Source: Ephydatia muelleri (lineage: Eukaryota > Porifera > Demospongiae > Spongillida > Spongillidae). From it: 64,000 nt of DNA. Below, piece by piece: positions 11,810 to 23,431 of this stretch. Position numbers and translations under genes: made by a program. How positions within the stretch are numbered: position 1 is the stretch's first letter; each line of letters opens with the position of its first letter. The stretch covers positions 22,402,996 through 22,466,995 of the forward strand of contig JABACO010000001.1 in NCBI GenBank assembly GCA_013339895.1, in the 5' to 3' direction. Under the pieces are notes generated by a model. That model was not told the DNA's origin. It ran no database searches and saw nothing but the letters and a program-made list of their open reading frames with translations.

Positions 11810-12125
11810 CAGTAGTGGTTTCCGCGTTAGGGTTGAAAAGTTGTACTTGTATGGTTATGGAAGCATGGTTGTTTACATACCAAACATGTTTTGAGGTATT
11901 ACGTACTGGACAGACGCTGATCAGTATATACATGTAACAACGACTACTCATTTTGTGAAGTGTCGTTGGAGGCATGGTACGTATTGGATCGTGGCGGACG
12001 CCAAATAGGGCTTCTCTGGATCCGCGTTAGAACGTGCACGTGTATGGTTATAGAAGCATGGTCGTTTCAAAAGCACATACTATGTTTTGAGGATTTTATG
12101 TACGGGACAGACGCTAATCAGTTAA
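11810..12125. repeat. Tandem duplication, period about 200 bp
   Basis: 11816-11925 and about 12018-12125 share TGTATGGTTAT, GAAGCATGGT, TGTTTTGAGG and GGACAGACGCT in order. The equivalent region of block Z2 (about 45340-45580) has the same doubled arrangement, so the tandem predates the large duplication. Confidence 0.65.
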
Positions 12126-12487
12126 TAAAACGATTCCGGAAATTTATAAAACACCTCAAGTACAATGTACAACCGAGGAGATGTTCCAGATGCCCATACA
12201 GGGTTTTTTCTGTCATGAAAGTGCTTTATCAAATTCGATATGATTCAGATTTATAATGCATATAACTTTCATGATGAAACCTGTAATATCTCGACTTGTA
12301 AACACACCCAACAGTTCTACAAGTACAGCATAATCAACACCATACACGGAATGGCCAAGTCCAGAAGAGAAGGAGTGACGGGTAGAGCCTCAATAGACCA
12401 GCTATCTAACTCGTGGTTGCCAACTGACTCATACTTAGAATTCCAGCACTTAAAAGAGTCAGGCTCACGTGCCTGTTAGTCTAGAAA

Positions 12488-12592
12488 GTTCTATTGCAGT
12501 CCCATAGTCTGCTGTTAATTGTATTTCTGGTAATCTCGGGGACAAAAAGAGAACAAATGTATTCAACAGCAGTAGTTATTACCCACACCACT
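12488..12592 (-). pseudogene. Remnant of a family-B exon 3 left by a deletion
   Basis: TTTCTGGTAATCTCGGGGAC followed by sequence ending ATTCAACAGCAG matches the 3' end of a family-B gene (compare 47720-47786) and the pseudogene at 44754-44190. The rest of that pseudogene, about 600 bp, is missing here. Flanking sequence CCCATAGTCTGCTGTTAAT joins directly to the remnant. Confidence 0.6.
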
Positions 12593-12599
12593 ATTTTTT

Positions 12600-12872
12600 A
12601 ATAGTAAAATTATTAATTTTGTTTTTATTTATTTATAGTATACATGTACAACAATAATATAATACATACATACATACCCTGACACACTGAGACACACTAG
12701 CTATGAAAGTTACAATGAGGAACTATCCCCTTCCTGAAGGGAACATCCACATCGTAAGAGGAGGGCTCGGGCATTGGCTCGCACAAGAGTCAAATTCGCT
12801 GCCCTAAGCTCCATATGACTCAGCCACAAGGGGAATACACGTCCACCCCAACTCGAAACACTTGGCATCATT
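12600..12872 (-). mobile_element. LINE 3' end insertion with short CATA tail
   Basis: This stretch is absent from the matching place in block Z2 (near 44190). The copy at 57741-58238 has the same ACCCTGACACACTGAGAC boundary next to a CATA repeat and the same end CTTGGCATCATTGGC. Read on the minus strand, the distal part encodes the C-terminal residues of a non-LTR reverse transcriptase ORF. The CATA repeat is the 3' tail. Confidence 0.7.
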
Positions 12873-14632
12873 GGCTTTACATTGATTTTATTATTACAAT
12901 ACTCTTATTGTGATCATGGCACATTCCATATACCATGCATGCACGTGAGACATTCTCAAATTAGCTTACATGTATATACACCAACCCAAATAAATGTAAC
13001 TGAATTACACACATGCAATAGAGAAATGAAATGCACTAAAAATTTTATACGCATACAATATGCATTATTTATGTATGTGACATCCAGGTTAGGGTGTATT
13101 GACGATGAATGGGAAGTACATAAAATGGCATGATGATTTTACGGTCATATTTATGTACATGTACATGTATGTATCCAGTGGAAATGTACATCATTTACTT
13201 GACTTTGAGACGATGATAATTCTGTTTCATGCATGGCCTTTTCCCAACTGAATAGAACGGTTAATTGATACAGTTCGCATACACTGTAACTACTTAACGT
13301 ACATGCATCACAAAATGAAATTTCAGTTCTAATGTTACACGCATGCAGTCGAATTGGGCAACTTATATAAATGTATGTGATGCCTGTACCTGCGTGGGCT
13401 GCTATCATAATACAATTCATACCTAATTTGTTTTGCTGTGCTACAAATTAGGCATCACCTGGTTGATGTGTGTATGTCGATCCAGTTCGCCCCATATATC
13501 ACAATTAAATGCATCACATATCGGATAGAATTGACCTGATCATAATATGGATTATGGTTGGTCCACTCTATCCAACTTCACGACACTAAATTCATAGATC
13601 CTCTATTTACCATTATCTTCTCTACCAGAAAACGATACAGGATTTGCATGCAATTCAATCGACTATTGCACCTGAATGCTCCACACGCTGTCACAATAGA
13701 AGCATGCAATGAATTCAGTTTGCATAGTTAATGCTGCCCACGTGCAATAGTGAAGCCAACGATATGCGACTTTCTCGAGAAATAGTAAAGTTTTGCAACG
13801 ACACATATTTGTGTAGCCGACACTAAAACCATGGAAACGCGTCAACGCACTTGGTAGGAGCATTTTATGTCTGTACATTTATGTCGCTATTTATTGTCAG
13901 TTAAATAATTCGTCACTTTTACACTGTCCTGCAGAGCGTGGCCTGCCATTTTCACAGACAAGCTCTACATTCGGCACAGTAGACTGACATGCAGATACAT
14001 GCACTGTACCGGGGAGTACCGCTTATTGTACCCGAGGTATACTAAACAACAAAATAATATGACATGTTTGACATTCGCAATGATGCGTCCATGTGGGGTG
14101 TATATACATATTTCATTTTCAGGTATCCACAGCATCCACTTACAAAATGCCGTTCATGTTGTCGCACTGGGTCCAAACGTAACATTTGCAGTTAGCCTTC
14201 AACTCTGTTGTGTATGGCGTTTGGCAACTCTTCGAGAAGGCGTGTGCCTTCAAGTTAACAAATTAATTGGTCATGTGTTATTAATGTATGCGCGTGCACA
14301 GGGTTAATTGCCAAAACTATTTGTTTTTCGAGAAGGCGTGTGCCTGCAAGTTAGCAAAATTGTTTTGAAAGATTGGTTAATGTACGTACAAGTATAGTTA
14401 AATATGCTCCTCTGGCCTCATTCATGGATTAAATTTGTTTCCATTCTAAGTATCATCTAATTTTATGTATTTCATGCTTTGATAGTTACCTATTTTGTGC
14501 ATTATTCATTATGTAGTCTATGTGTATTTAGTATGGCTTCTCATATAGTTAAATTAATAATCGATGCGGCTTTATTAAATTAATGCCAAACTATTAATAA
14601 TATAAAGAGGTTGTGACACATAAGTGAAGCCA

Positions 14633-15060
14633 ATGACCGAGAAAATGTACCTGATTTGGTTGTATATCTTTCTGTTCGTGGTGTTGGCAGCCTCATGCAA
14701 CTACAGTTTTTTTAATGTTCGAGTACTGGATTCAGATGCTAATTCCTACTTGCATCGTGATGTGGGTGCTGTTGTTTCATCGATTGAACACACTAAGAAA
14801 CAAAAATACTCCCAAGCTGCCGAAAGAATCACAATGCATCGTTTATGCCATTTGTTGTGACAGCTGATGGGGCGGGGCACTGGGACATGAGGCATAGACA
14901 TTTATGCGTCATTTAGCTGACAAGATGGCACACAAGTCTCATAGTGAAGTGCTCGGGCATATGCGAGCAAGGATTTTTTTGCTGTCCTTTGAGCTACAAA
15001 TCTGTGCATTCGGGGCAGTAGAATTAAATGGAGAAGGATGGAGATTGAAAATGGAGCTGA
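14633..15060 (+). mobile_element. LINE ORF C-terminal fragment
   Basis: An ORF opens at 14633 with a hydrophobic N-terminus that looks like a signal peptide. It then reads FFNVRVLDSDANSYLH and EHTKKQKYSQAAE, and after a frameshift FVVTADG and RHLADKMAHK. I associate this order (D-RV-D-A-Y, KK-KY--A, F-P-V---DG, then an HL---MA/RAR region) with the C-terminal part of non-LTR retrotransposon ORFs in invertebrates. At least one frameshift (about 14895) and stops make it dead. Residues up to KKQKYS lie inside duplicated block Z1 and recur at 42178-42003. The rest is unique to this locus. Confidence 0.5.
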
Positions 15061-15329
15061 GCTTCCATACCTGCCAGAATAAATTTCAGCACTGTTTCTC
15101 GTGTTTATTTTGTAATATGTTTTATGTTTTTAAATCATCTAGTTTGTGTGTGCGCATTTTTGCTACATGTATTAATTATGTATTCATATTATAGTTCGCC
15201 TATTTATATTACGGACCAATACGTCTATAAAAAATTTTTTAACTTAATTTTTATAAATGGCTTAGATGCACACATCACATGTACACAAGAAAAAGTATGC
15301 TTTGCTCTGTGCTGGTGGTGCTATCCTTG

Positions 15330-15990
15330 AAAGTATACTATGGCATTGGCATGAACCAGATGAACATTCAATCGGCCATAAATGTCATTGAGCACCACCG
15401 ACTTTGGCTTGCCTGCATGTGGAGGTGGCCAGTCTTGAGGCGATAGAAGAGATGATGGCAGAGGCTTCTTCACCCCAGACTCCATATGATTCAGCGACCA
15501 TGGGGACACACACCCACCCAAGTTCAGAACACTTGGGGTCATTGACCAGGTGTTTCCTTGCCTGAGCAGCAGTCTAGATAGGCCAACACTCCCGCTTCCA
15601 AAAGGGTTAGAGGGTTAAGCAGTGGGGTGATTGAGACATCAAGTGCTGCTGTTTTCCCCAAGAACCAGTTAGGCGCAACATGTCATTTGCTGTAGTCACG
15701 AGTCAGGTTGTTGCCCATTCCACCAGGACCTCTAGCTATGTGTGCTCGACAGCAGGTTTCTACTAAGATGTCTCTAACCCTGTTGTGGCAGGTGACCACA
15801 TCGCCACCATACTTGCAGGTTAATGTATGATGGCTTAGGTGATTGAGTGCATTACCAAGGCACAGATCACATTGAGAGCCCTCTGTAGTGTCAAGACCAA
15901 GCCACCACTTGATGGCAACCTGGATGATGGGAGGATCCAGGTGAATTCCAAAGCTCTCAGATGGGGTTACAGACATCCATTATACAAACA
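15330..15990 (-). mobile_element. LINE ORF C-terminal fragment
   Basis: On the minus strand 15976-15683 encodes VAIKWWLGLDT, LSHHTLTCKYGGDVVT and HNRVRDILVE. 15542-15321 then encodes LNLGGCVSPW and GKPKSVVLNDIYGRLNVHL. This order is that of the C-terminal region of a non-LTR reverse transcriptase family common in sponges and cnidarians. The pieces are in different frames with stops between them, so it is a relic. Confidence 0.65.
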
Positions 15991-16119
15991 CCGGAATACA
16001 TAAATGGTCCTAAACACAGTTTAATAATCTAAATGTTATTATTACAATAATAATACATATACAACACGCTGATAATTACAATATTATTAATAATTCCGCT
16101 CGGCTGGCCCCTGCAGCTG

Positions 16120-16230
16120 CAGTGTAGCAAATCAAAGGCCATCACGAACATTTACCAGAGGCTTAACCTCACTATAGTTCGATGCAATGCTAAAGCCTTG
16201 CTCTCCCGGTCAAGGTTGCAGCATGCAGAG
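16120..16230 (+). mobile_element. LINE 3' fragment, plus strand
   Basis: Encodes ITNIYQRLNLTIVRCNAKAL, matching the IYGRLNLTLVRANARAL end of the element at 58240-57936 but in the opposite orientation. Only about 35 codons remain. Confidence 0.55.
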
Positions 16231-16415
16231 GACATGGGTTGAAGGTAGCCTTCACTGTGTGAATTGGTGTGTGGGTAGGGTATAGTGTGTTTATGGAAAG
16301 TTTGTTATCAGTGATTACTTTTGTGTATTCCCTGTAATGCTGTAATGTTGTTATTTTTATGTCATCTATATTATTAAAAAAAAAAAACAATCTAACTACA
16401 TTAAACTACAAACTA

Positions 16416-16780
16416 TTAAAAGTCACCATGCCTACCTAGAATGACCTTTGTGATGGCTCTCACTAGGGTGATATTCAGCCTCCCAAACATGTCATTTATT
16501 ACCCTGGCTTTGTGGGGTGAGGGGTCCAAGGCTAGGTGTGTGGAGAAAAGAGTGAAGGTTCGCCTGGCTTCCTCACCCCCATTACAATATGACTGTTTCA
16601 ATAATAATAATAATAATAATAAGCTCAAAGCCAATGGTGGTAAATGTGCAGATCTGGGATGGGGGCGTATTTCTGTAGTGACCACCGACTTTGGCTTGCT
16701 TTTCACAGCAATGATGAATCGAGTATTTCCCAGGAGTAACATTACACAGTGACAGCCTGTTGCTGACAAGACCACAAGTG
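16416..16780 (-). mobile_element. LINE 3' fragment interrupted by an AAT microsatellite
   Basis: On the minus strand it encodes SPHKARVINDMFGRLNITLV near its end, the same C-terminal motif as the neighbouring LINE fragments. An (AAT)n run at 16599-16620 interrupts it. There are three independent LINE tails within 1.5 kb, in both orientations. Confidence 0.6.
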
Positions 16781-17067
16781 TCGCAAGACCTCCAAGCTAC
16801 GTGTATGTCAGGGGTGGCACTGTACGTGTACACTATGACACCTCACTACATATATGTTGCATGTAACAGCCAAAGTGGCACTGATTAGAATGGTGGACAT
16901 CACAGGATTTTGAGGTGGCACTGAGTTGAGGTTTGGCTCTGTAGAGTTGGACATCACGTGCATAATTAGGCCAAACCATTGAGGTGCAGTACTTCATATA
17001 TATATTTATTTAAACCTTCTCTGAGACTTCATCCAGGGTCAATGAACGCAGAATTCACCAGTGCCCC

Positions 17068-18030
17068 TTCTAACCTATTGGTCCATGAGAGGCTAAAGTT
17101 AAGAGAGAATTCGAACATCATGTACCCCACGCCTGTACTGTATGCTGTGTATGTACGGGTGGCCCGTACAGAAAGCATGCATTTGTATAGCAAAAAAAAG
17201 CAAAAGCATTTGTATTGCAAATATATATATATTATATATTTATGTTAATATCGATGGTTGTGGAAGACTGGCTTCCCAGACTTGTGAACTCGTCAATACA
17301 GATTGATCAGGAGTCACGGGTCGCATTGGTCACTTCAATTGAAGACAAGAACTTAGTCATTGAATTTATAGAATTGCGGGGTAAAGTGCGGGAGTGTATC
17401 TTTGCATTGAAGGGGGTGCGGTGGTAATTGACTTACAGTTAACGTCGCAGAAAACGGCGGTAACGGCGCAGTACTCCTCGCGCGTTCACAATGGTACAGA
17501 ATACAGAAGTTTATTGCACCATACAGTTTAGGTCACATCTTTGCTTTCACTTTTCATCTTGATCACCACTGTAGCAACAAGAGGGCTGTGATTTGATACA
17601 TGCATTTTTACAAAGCTGCCTAATTTTGTCCTCTATTAATTCAGGGCTGGGATCACATCCATTTCCAGAAAGCTGCTGTTCAATGTCCTTTCTTAATTCA
17701 GGTGGTACCTCCATTTCTTTATCTTAACATTCATTGTACATGCTTGTGATGATGTGTTTCTAAGGATAATGAAATCAATGTATGGAAGAGATTGTGTAGA
17801 AGTCACTCTCGAAAAAAACTGGTGTGTCTTCATACAAACAACTGCAGGCTGGTGCTGTCCCAGATGACATCACTGAAGTCATCGCATATGTGTACAGGAA
17901 TTTCAGCAGTGATCAAGAAAGTTTTCCACCAATTCGAATAGTGTCTATCTGGCCTTCTCTTGGGATTGCCTTCTCTTGGGATTGAAACTGTGAAACGAAA
18001 TGATAAGAAGACTTGCAGAAGAGCTGGTGA
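17068..18030 (+). repeat. Block V, copy 1 (direct repeat of 40993-42003)
   Basis: Nearly collinear with 40993-42003: both share CCTATTGGTCCATGAGAGGC at the left and AGACTTGCAGAAGAGCTGGT at the right. The block contains a short ORF (best preserved at 41743-41928) that may be a remnant exon, but I recognise no family. Confidence 0.8.
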
Positions 18031-18119
18031 GCGTGGCCGGAGTGGTGGAAGAGGATGGAGCACTTCTGGATTTTAGGAACACCATTGCAGCTCTGCCCTT
18101 ACTCGCACGCTGTCTTTGT

Positions 18120-18831
18120 TACTGTATTGTCATGAAGAATGAACTTTTCCATACATTTCTCATATTCACGACTACTGCATTTTGTCTTTAAATCCGCTAT
18201 ACGATTGTGTTGCAAAAATTTTTATGGCATTGGAAGCAGGGCAACTTATCAGAATATGCCATTTTGCAGCGTAGTATGGAAATCTTTCTTTCTGACATCC
18301 CCGCCCTGTGCAATCCAGTCAACAATCTCCTTTTTGTAGTCCATCAGCGCATAAGACCCTCATCAAAATCACTAGTCACCTCAAAGATGCCCTTATTGTA
18401 TATTACTGGGTTATGCGGGCAGGTCACACCCTCTGTTGCATGTATGACATCATACTGCGCATTGAAAATTTGTGACCGGGGTATTTTAACGTATTTTCTT
18501 GAATGCAAAGCAGATCACGTTAACGTATTACTCACTACTTTGTGTCGATTATCCGCCGCTCCTTCATTGTTGATGTTCCATCGAATGTCGCATCAGACCG
18601 TGGTGTGGAATCGGTCCCATCACGAGGCTCAGTTACATCTTCATCTTAAGCATTATCTCTTGATGAAGAGATTTCCTGTTCCTTAACTTGAACCGTTTGT
18701 TCTCTTTCAGGCTGTGGCCTCGAATCGGCCCCATATTCAGCGGGAGTGACTTCCTCTTTCTTAACTGAGACTTTCATCGTCTTCATTTCTTTTGACGGAT
18801 TCATGATGCTACTCGGTTGCCTTGGCTGCAC
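18120..18831 (-). pseudogene. Decayed coding sequence, unknown acidic/basic protein
   Basis: On the minus strand an ATG near 18804 opens into a charged sequence (MNPSKEMKTMKVSVKKEEVT) rich in E, K, D and S, broken by an in-frame TAA at about 18648. The same frame continues for about 38 codons after the stop. Further down, in shifted frames, come CPHNPVIYNKGIFEVTSDFD, MDYKKEIVDWIAQGG and CFQCHKNFC. Long stretches of protein-like sequence separated by single lesions are typical of a pseudogene. It may be transposon-derived. I do not recognise the family. Confidence 0.45.
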
Positions 18832-18839
18832 TGTGTACT

Positions 18840-20802
18840 ACACGAACGTTTGAGCTGCACACAAAGACTGTCATACGACTGTTAATTTTGTGCAAGGATG
18901 GTGTCAGTGAGAGAAAGAAATAGCCAATGTTTCCTTTGGAGTCCTTTGGGAACTGCCATGTGCTTCCATACACCGATACTGATGTGAGTTTATTTTATTC
19001 AACATTATATGTTATGCACACATGTGGGGCCTTTGTGGTGTGTGGTAGGACTTATTTCCACTTCCGAAGGCTTAGGGGACAGTGATGTCTTTATTTAAAG
19101 CCCAGCACCATTGCCTCATGCTCCGTTGGTAATGCTTGTGTCACAGATATGTGTCTACGACCAGTGATGTGAGCAGATACATGTACATTGGGGTGGGACC
19201 AGGATGAAAGGTGTTAATGTAGAATCATGGTATGGGGACTTTTGCAATCAGTCAAAATGCTGAAAGCATTATTGCTTGTCTCATCTTGGGGATGGTAATA
19301 CCAGCTTCCATACAATCACCACAGGGTGGAGCTTGTTGGGGTCTCCTCTGTTGTGCTGCATCATTTCACATGCCGTAGTGTGTTTTCTGGAGGGGTATGT
19401 TGTTCAGGTTGTGAGCCACACCTATTCCATGGTGGTACTGGTGGATTTGTTGGCTGTTCATAGGAGGGAGTGTTGCCCAACCTCAGTAAAACTATGTTCT
19501 AGTGGGGTTCAGGGCAAGGAATTTCATTCTTATTGCGCACACGTACACACACATGAACTCTTGACACACATACTTGTGTGCATCCACATGCACACACACA
19601 GATGCATGCACACAGCCTGCCGTGTTGTCTTGAAAGTACATTGTTGAGGTGGGAACCACACCCATGCCATGGTAGCATGAGCATGTGCTGGTTGCAAGGC
19701 TGCTGCCCGCCCTAGATGTCTTTGGATGAGTGCACACAGTAAGCCAACCCTCCAATTGTGTACAAGGTAAGAAATGTCACTCTCAATGCGCACTCACTCA
19801 CGTTGTGCATGTACATGTACAGTGTATTTAGCTAACCAAACCCGGCACCCATACACCCATGTACAGAACTGCCAACTTTGGTGTGTGTTGTGTACATGAG
19901 CATGTATGTATGTGTGTGTATGTGTGTGTGCATGTGTGTGTGCATGTGTGTCTGAATGTGTACATGTATGTGTGTGTGCATGGGTGTCTGCGTACATGAA
20001 TGATACCCTCCCATCCCACCAATCCCTTCCCTTCCCCCCGCCTTCCTACGTCTATCAATAGATCACACACATACAAAGATTAGATGGATTCTAAATGTTC
20101 CCTGGTGAGGTTACACTATGCCATGGTCCCATACACAATATATATTCATGCAGGTTATGCGTCCTGTTGATCAGCACAGTTTCAGTTTCTCAGAGATAAA
20201 TTTATTTTTGTAGGTTGCCGAGTATTCTCAATTGACAAGTGCCTCTGTTTGTGAAAATACTAGAATGTGGGTGTTTCTCCATCCTTGTCTCTGCCATTTA
20301 CTTATCTGCCCTGCCAGCCAGTACTGGCAGGGCAGACAAAGTGTATGGTGCAGAGGGTTGGTCATCAGTGAACAATTCTTATCTTGTCCACGGTTCATTT
20401 CTTATTTTATACTCTCTGTCAATTAATGAATGTATGTTTGCTTATGAGATAAATTATGATATGTAAACTTATTATCATATACATGTATGATGTATATGTT
20501 AAGCAAAATTAGTTTTAGAAATAAATGATATGCAACTAAAGACAAGTTGAAACAGTGGCCCTTATAATCAACCCAAATGCACCCTGTAAGTCATTGAATT
20601 TTCACTGCAATTATCAACTGAGTATCAGGCGTAACTTGGTAATGCGACATGCGAGCATTAAGTTTCGGTTAGTTAATTCAAAAATTAATTGAAGCTATTC
20701 CTTTAATCATAAAGTGACCAACCTTAACCCCCCTCCCCCCCCCCCCCCCAAAAAAAAACAACAACCTATATCAAATTAATTACATTTAATAATACATTAT
20801 CT
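18840..20802. other. No gene seen; simple repeats and one hairpin
   Basis: This stretch has CA/TG-rich tracts (about 19540-19620 and 19890-19990), a mixed C/A homopolymer at 20731-20758, and a perfect 13-bp inverted repeat at 20305-20317/20324-20336. ORFs are low-complexity shadows of the dinucleotide repeats. Confidence 0.55.
20305..20336. repeat. Perfect 13-bp hairpin, 6-base loop
   Basis: TCTGCCCTGCCAG (20305-20317) is the exact reverse complement of 20324-20336. It is GC-rich within AT-rich surroundings. Without a following T-run or a gene it cannot be assigned a role. Confidence 0.7.
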
Positions 20803-21399
20803 GGGTCAGTTTCCGAGAAAATGAAAAGTGGCTATATATATAAAAAGTTATAAAAATGCTTCACGTTTGAATCGCTAAAACTCCGTAAGGATTTAAGCTA
20901 TCAACTTCCTATTTCGAACACTTCGTGCCACACCACTTCTCTCTACGAAAATATATTATGGTGCCTTACCCTTGCTCCTTATCGACGTTACAAGGTACAG
21001 TACCCCGCCTTTCCTGAGAAAGGCGCGATTCGAGCGGGAAACGTGGACTTACTCTGCATTGCTGTATCTCCATAATGGAAGTCGTAAAAACCAACGATCT
21101 GCAGAAATCAAGAGTGACAGGACTCCTTTACGTGCATATCGATTTTGAAGTGATTTGGACATTCCTGCAGGGAGCTACCTGGATTTTGAACCACTCGGGG
21201 TACTGTGCCTTGTAACGTCGGCAAGGAGCAAGGGTAAGACACCAAAATATATGTTCGTAGAGAGAAGTGGTGTGGCACGAAGTGTTCGAAATAGGAAGTT
21301 GATTGCTTAAACCGTTATGAAGTTTTAGCGATTCAAACGTGAAGCATTTTTATAACTTTTTATATATACAGCCACTTTTCATTTTCTCGGAAACTGACC
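20803..21399. mobile_element. Foldback element family 1, about 600 bp with arms near 200 bp
   Basis: The left arm starts GGGTCAGTTTCCGAGAAAAT and runs through GTGGCTATATATA, the CACTTCGTGCCACACCACTT stretch and CTTGCTCC. The right arm repeats all of this in reverse and ends CTCGGAAACTGACC. The centre (about 21005-21190) has no coding potential. A shorter, internally deleted copy lies at 35824-36063. This is a non-autonomous DNA transposon, class unresolved. Confidence 0.85.
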
Positions 21400-21535
21400 T
21401 AATATATATTTTATGTGGCACTCTATAACCTCTCCACTTAGCATGGTGAGGGCTTTCCTTCACTCGTTCAACTCTTCTGCTACATCTGCCACCACTTGCT
21501 GGTAAAGTTGTTCAGACAAACTGAATGAACATGGA

Positions 21536-22330
21536 TTACAACAGGATGTAAAATAATATAAATCGACCCCACCTGAGCTGATGTATTTCTGCTTCACTAC
21601 GCCCATACCAGTAAATAAAGAGAAATTCATGTTCTGGCGAGGCAACGTGACAGCACAGGTGAAAGCATGAACCAGTCTGCAAAAAGAATCACATTTGCAT
21701 TGGTATTACTAAATTCAAATGGTACTCTTACTTCTGATTAACAATGTAATGCACTCTGGAACTAGCCCAGACACGTGACTGCTTGCATGCAGTGTGGGCA
21801 AACAAACTGGACCCTAGCTATACATGTCCCTTCTAAGTGAGTAGTAAATGAGTTTTATACAGAGCATTGGACAGAATTACTTATGGTACTCGTACCTTTA
21901 TGAAAGAAACTATAGTCCAAGATGGGTTGGAGAGACAGCCACACTGCTGGACAAGGCCTGAACAAAGACTCTTGAAGGTCTTACGCTCGACCACAAAGAG
22001 GTCTTGGTCACTGGCGTCTTCGTCTCCCGTTTAGATCCCCAATTTAGTATACCCGTATGTACATGAATATATCTATCCAACCAACCTGCAGAATCGAACA
22101 TCATTTCATTCCTAGAAAAGGATGTTCTGCTATTTGAGGCCGAATATTCTCGGGTTATGTCAATACACGGTCCAGCAAAGCATTCAACACGCTGATAGTA
22201 GCGTTCCGCTTGCAACCGGGTGCAAGTAGTTGCTTCGCTGCCTCAAATCTACTCAGAAAATTTTCCTTTTCCTCTTGAGAGGAAAAGGACCCTTACAGAT
22301 GTACGTATCTTCTGGTGAAGAGGTCGCCAT
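21536..22330 (-). CDS. Four-exon gene, 152 aa, possibly transposase-derived
   Basis: On the minus strand the exons are 22330-22297, 22241-22086, 22023-21896 and 21676-21536. The introns (55, 62 and 219 bp) have GT/AG ends, and phases 1, 1 and 0 keep one frame open to a TAA. The start MATSSPEDTYI is the first ATG. Middle exons carry SEATTCTRLQAERYY and DLFVVERKTFKSLCSGLVQQ. The last exon carries Cys and His (TGSCFHLCCH) and a Trp-rich end. The spacing FVVE...C..C...HEF...W loosely recalls the N-terminal Cys region of an uncharacterised transposase-like family whose C-terminal part appears at 35100-35724. That link is inference. The second reading frame of exon 4 also stays open to 21460, so the last exon's frame is uncertain. 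The stretch is not present elsewhere in the window. Confidence 0.45.
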
Positions 22331-23431
22331 TATACGAACATGTGATCCATGCACAGTTTGTTAACTTATAGTGTTATTAACTTCAGAATGGCATGATATG
22401 GCATTCAAAACATGCATGTGTGCTTGAAGCTGTACGCTGTAACTGGTGTTGCCAAGCCTCTAGCTCTATGTATATATATGGATCCACCATTTTTAATTAA
22501 TCTAAAACAACCGCACGGCCGGTTGAAAATTTTGGTCCTTTTAAACGGCAACTCCTACTTTGAAACTCTTCTATCACAAACGGTTGCGATAATGAGCTCA
22601 TTAAACATTGCATAGATGGAGCGATAGCGTATATTCTTTTTAGGACCATAGTTTCTAATCCAAAACATCCATGGTATATGGAACGTTCTACGAGGTAGTG
22701 ACTCTAGAGGATTTATGTGTTTAACATAAAACTCAAATTGGTATAGCTTATGACCTGATAACGCTAGCAACTCCAATTTTCAGCACTTCGTTCTACACCA
22801 TCCATTTCACTATGTGAAAATGTATTTTGGTGCCTTGCACAATCATAGTGCCGACTTTACGAGGTCCGATTCTCCGTCAGGTTTTAAACTTCCACATCTT
22901 TAGGTAGGAGTGTTCAAATTCGGTGTTTACGTAGAGGGGCCTGTCGCTATTGATTTGTTTAGTTTGTTAATTTGTATCTCAGTTATCCGATACGGAGATA
23001 TCGCTGTGCATCGTTTACGCACATTTTCCCGCTCGATTCCGCCAAAAATTTGTGAGAAGTGCGTCTATAGTTTGGAAGGAGAGCTAAACAGATATTCGAA
23101 ACGTTAACTGGAAAGACTAGCTTGACTCTTAATGTCACATGCTCCACGTACACTGTCACACCTTTATTCAGATTCATGGAGAGTGACCAGACAAGTTTCT
23201 TGTCTTTATGGTATAATAAGTTCATAACGATCCAATTAAGACATTTGACGGGTATAGACAGATACTGACTTGTCGCGTAGGCCGGTTACTGTTACTTTTG
23301 TTGCGGGTGAGACCAATTTTATTGTGGAAAACATGGCGATATATGCACTGATTTCATGCATGAGGATTCAATATACTCTTCCGCGTTGCAAGAAACAGTC
23401 CTTTGTAAACGTCTCCGCGAATTAGACAAGA
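22331..23431. other. No gene seen
   Basis: AT-rich sequence with short ORFs only (the longest is about 80 codons). No splice-linked coding frame or repeat match was noticed. A promoter for the gene at 22330-21536 should lie in 22331-22450, but no clear TATA box is visible. Confidence 0.45.

Larger units (their letters stand above)
8150..14812. repeat. Segmental duplication block Z, copy 1 (carries gene B1)
   Basis: Block Z1 aligns in reverse along its length with 49035-42003, and its first part aligns directly with 62630-64000. Differences are clean indels: a LINE insertion here at about 12600-12870, and loss here of the pseudogene kept at 44754-44190. Outside gene B1, the exon at 11252-11001 and simple repeats I see no genes. 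The block end at 14812 coincides with the junction at 42003. Confidence 0.85.

Noticed and set aside
14624..14860. ORF with a plausible signal peptide as a secreted protein gene
   Set aside because: The downstream residues match the C-terminal region of non-LTR ORFs and the frame runs into a broken LINE.
19794..20076. His/Thr-rich minus-strand ORFs
   Set aside because: Shadows of TG/CA-rich low-complexity sequence.
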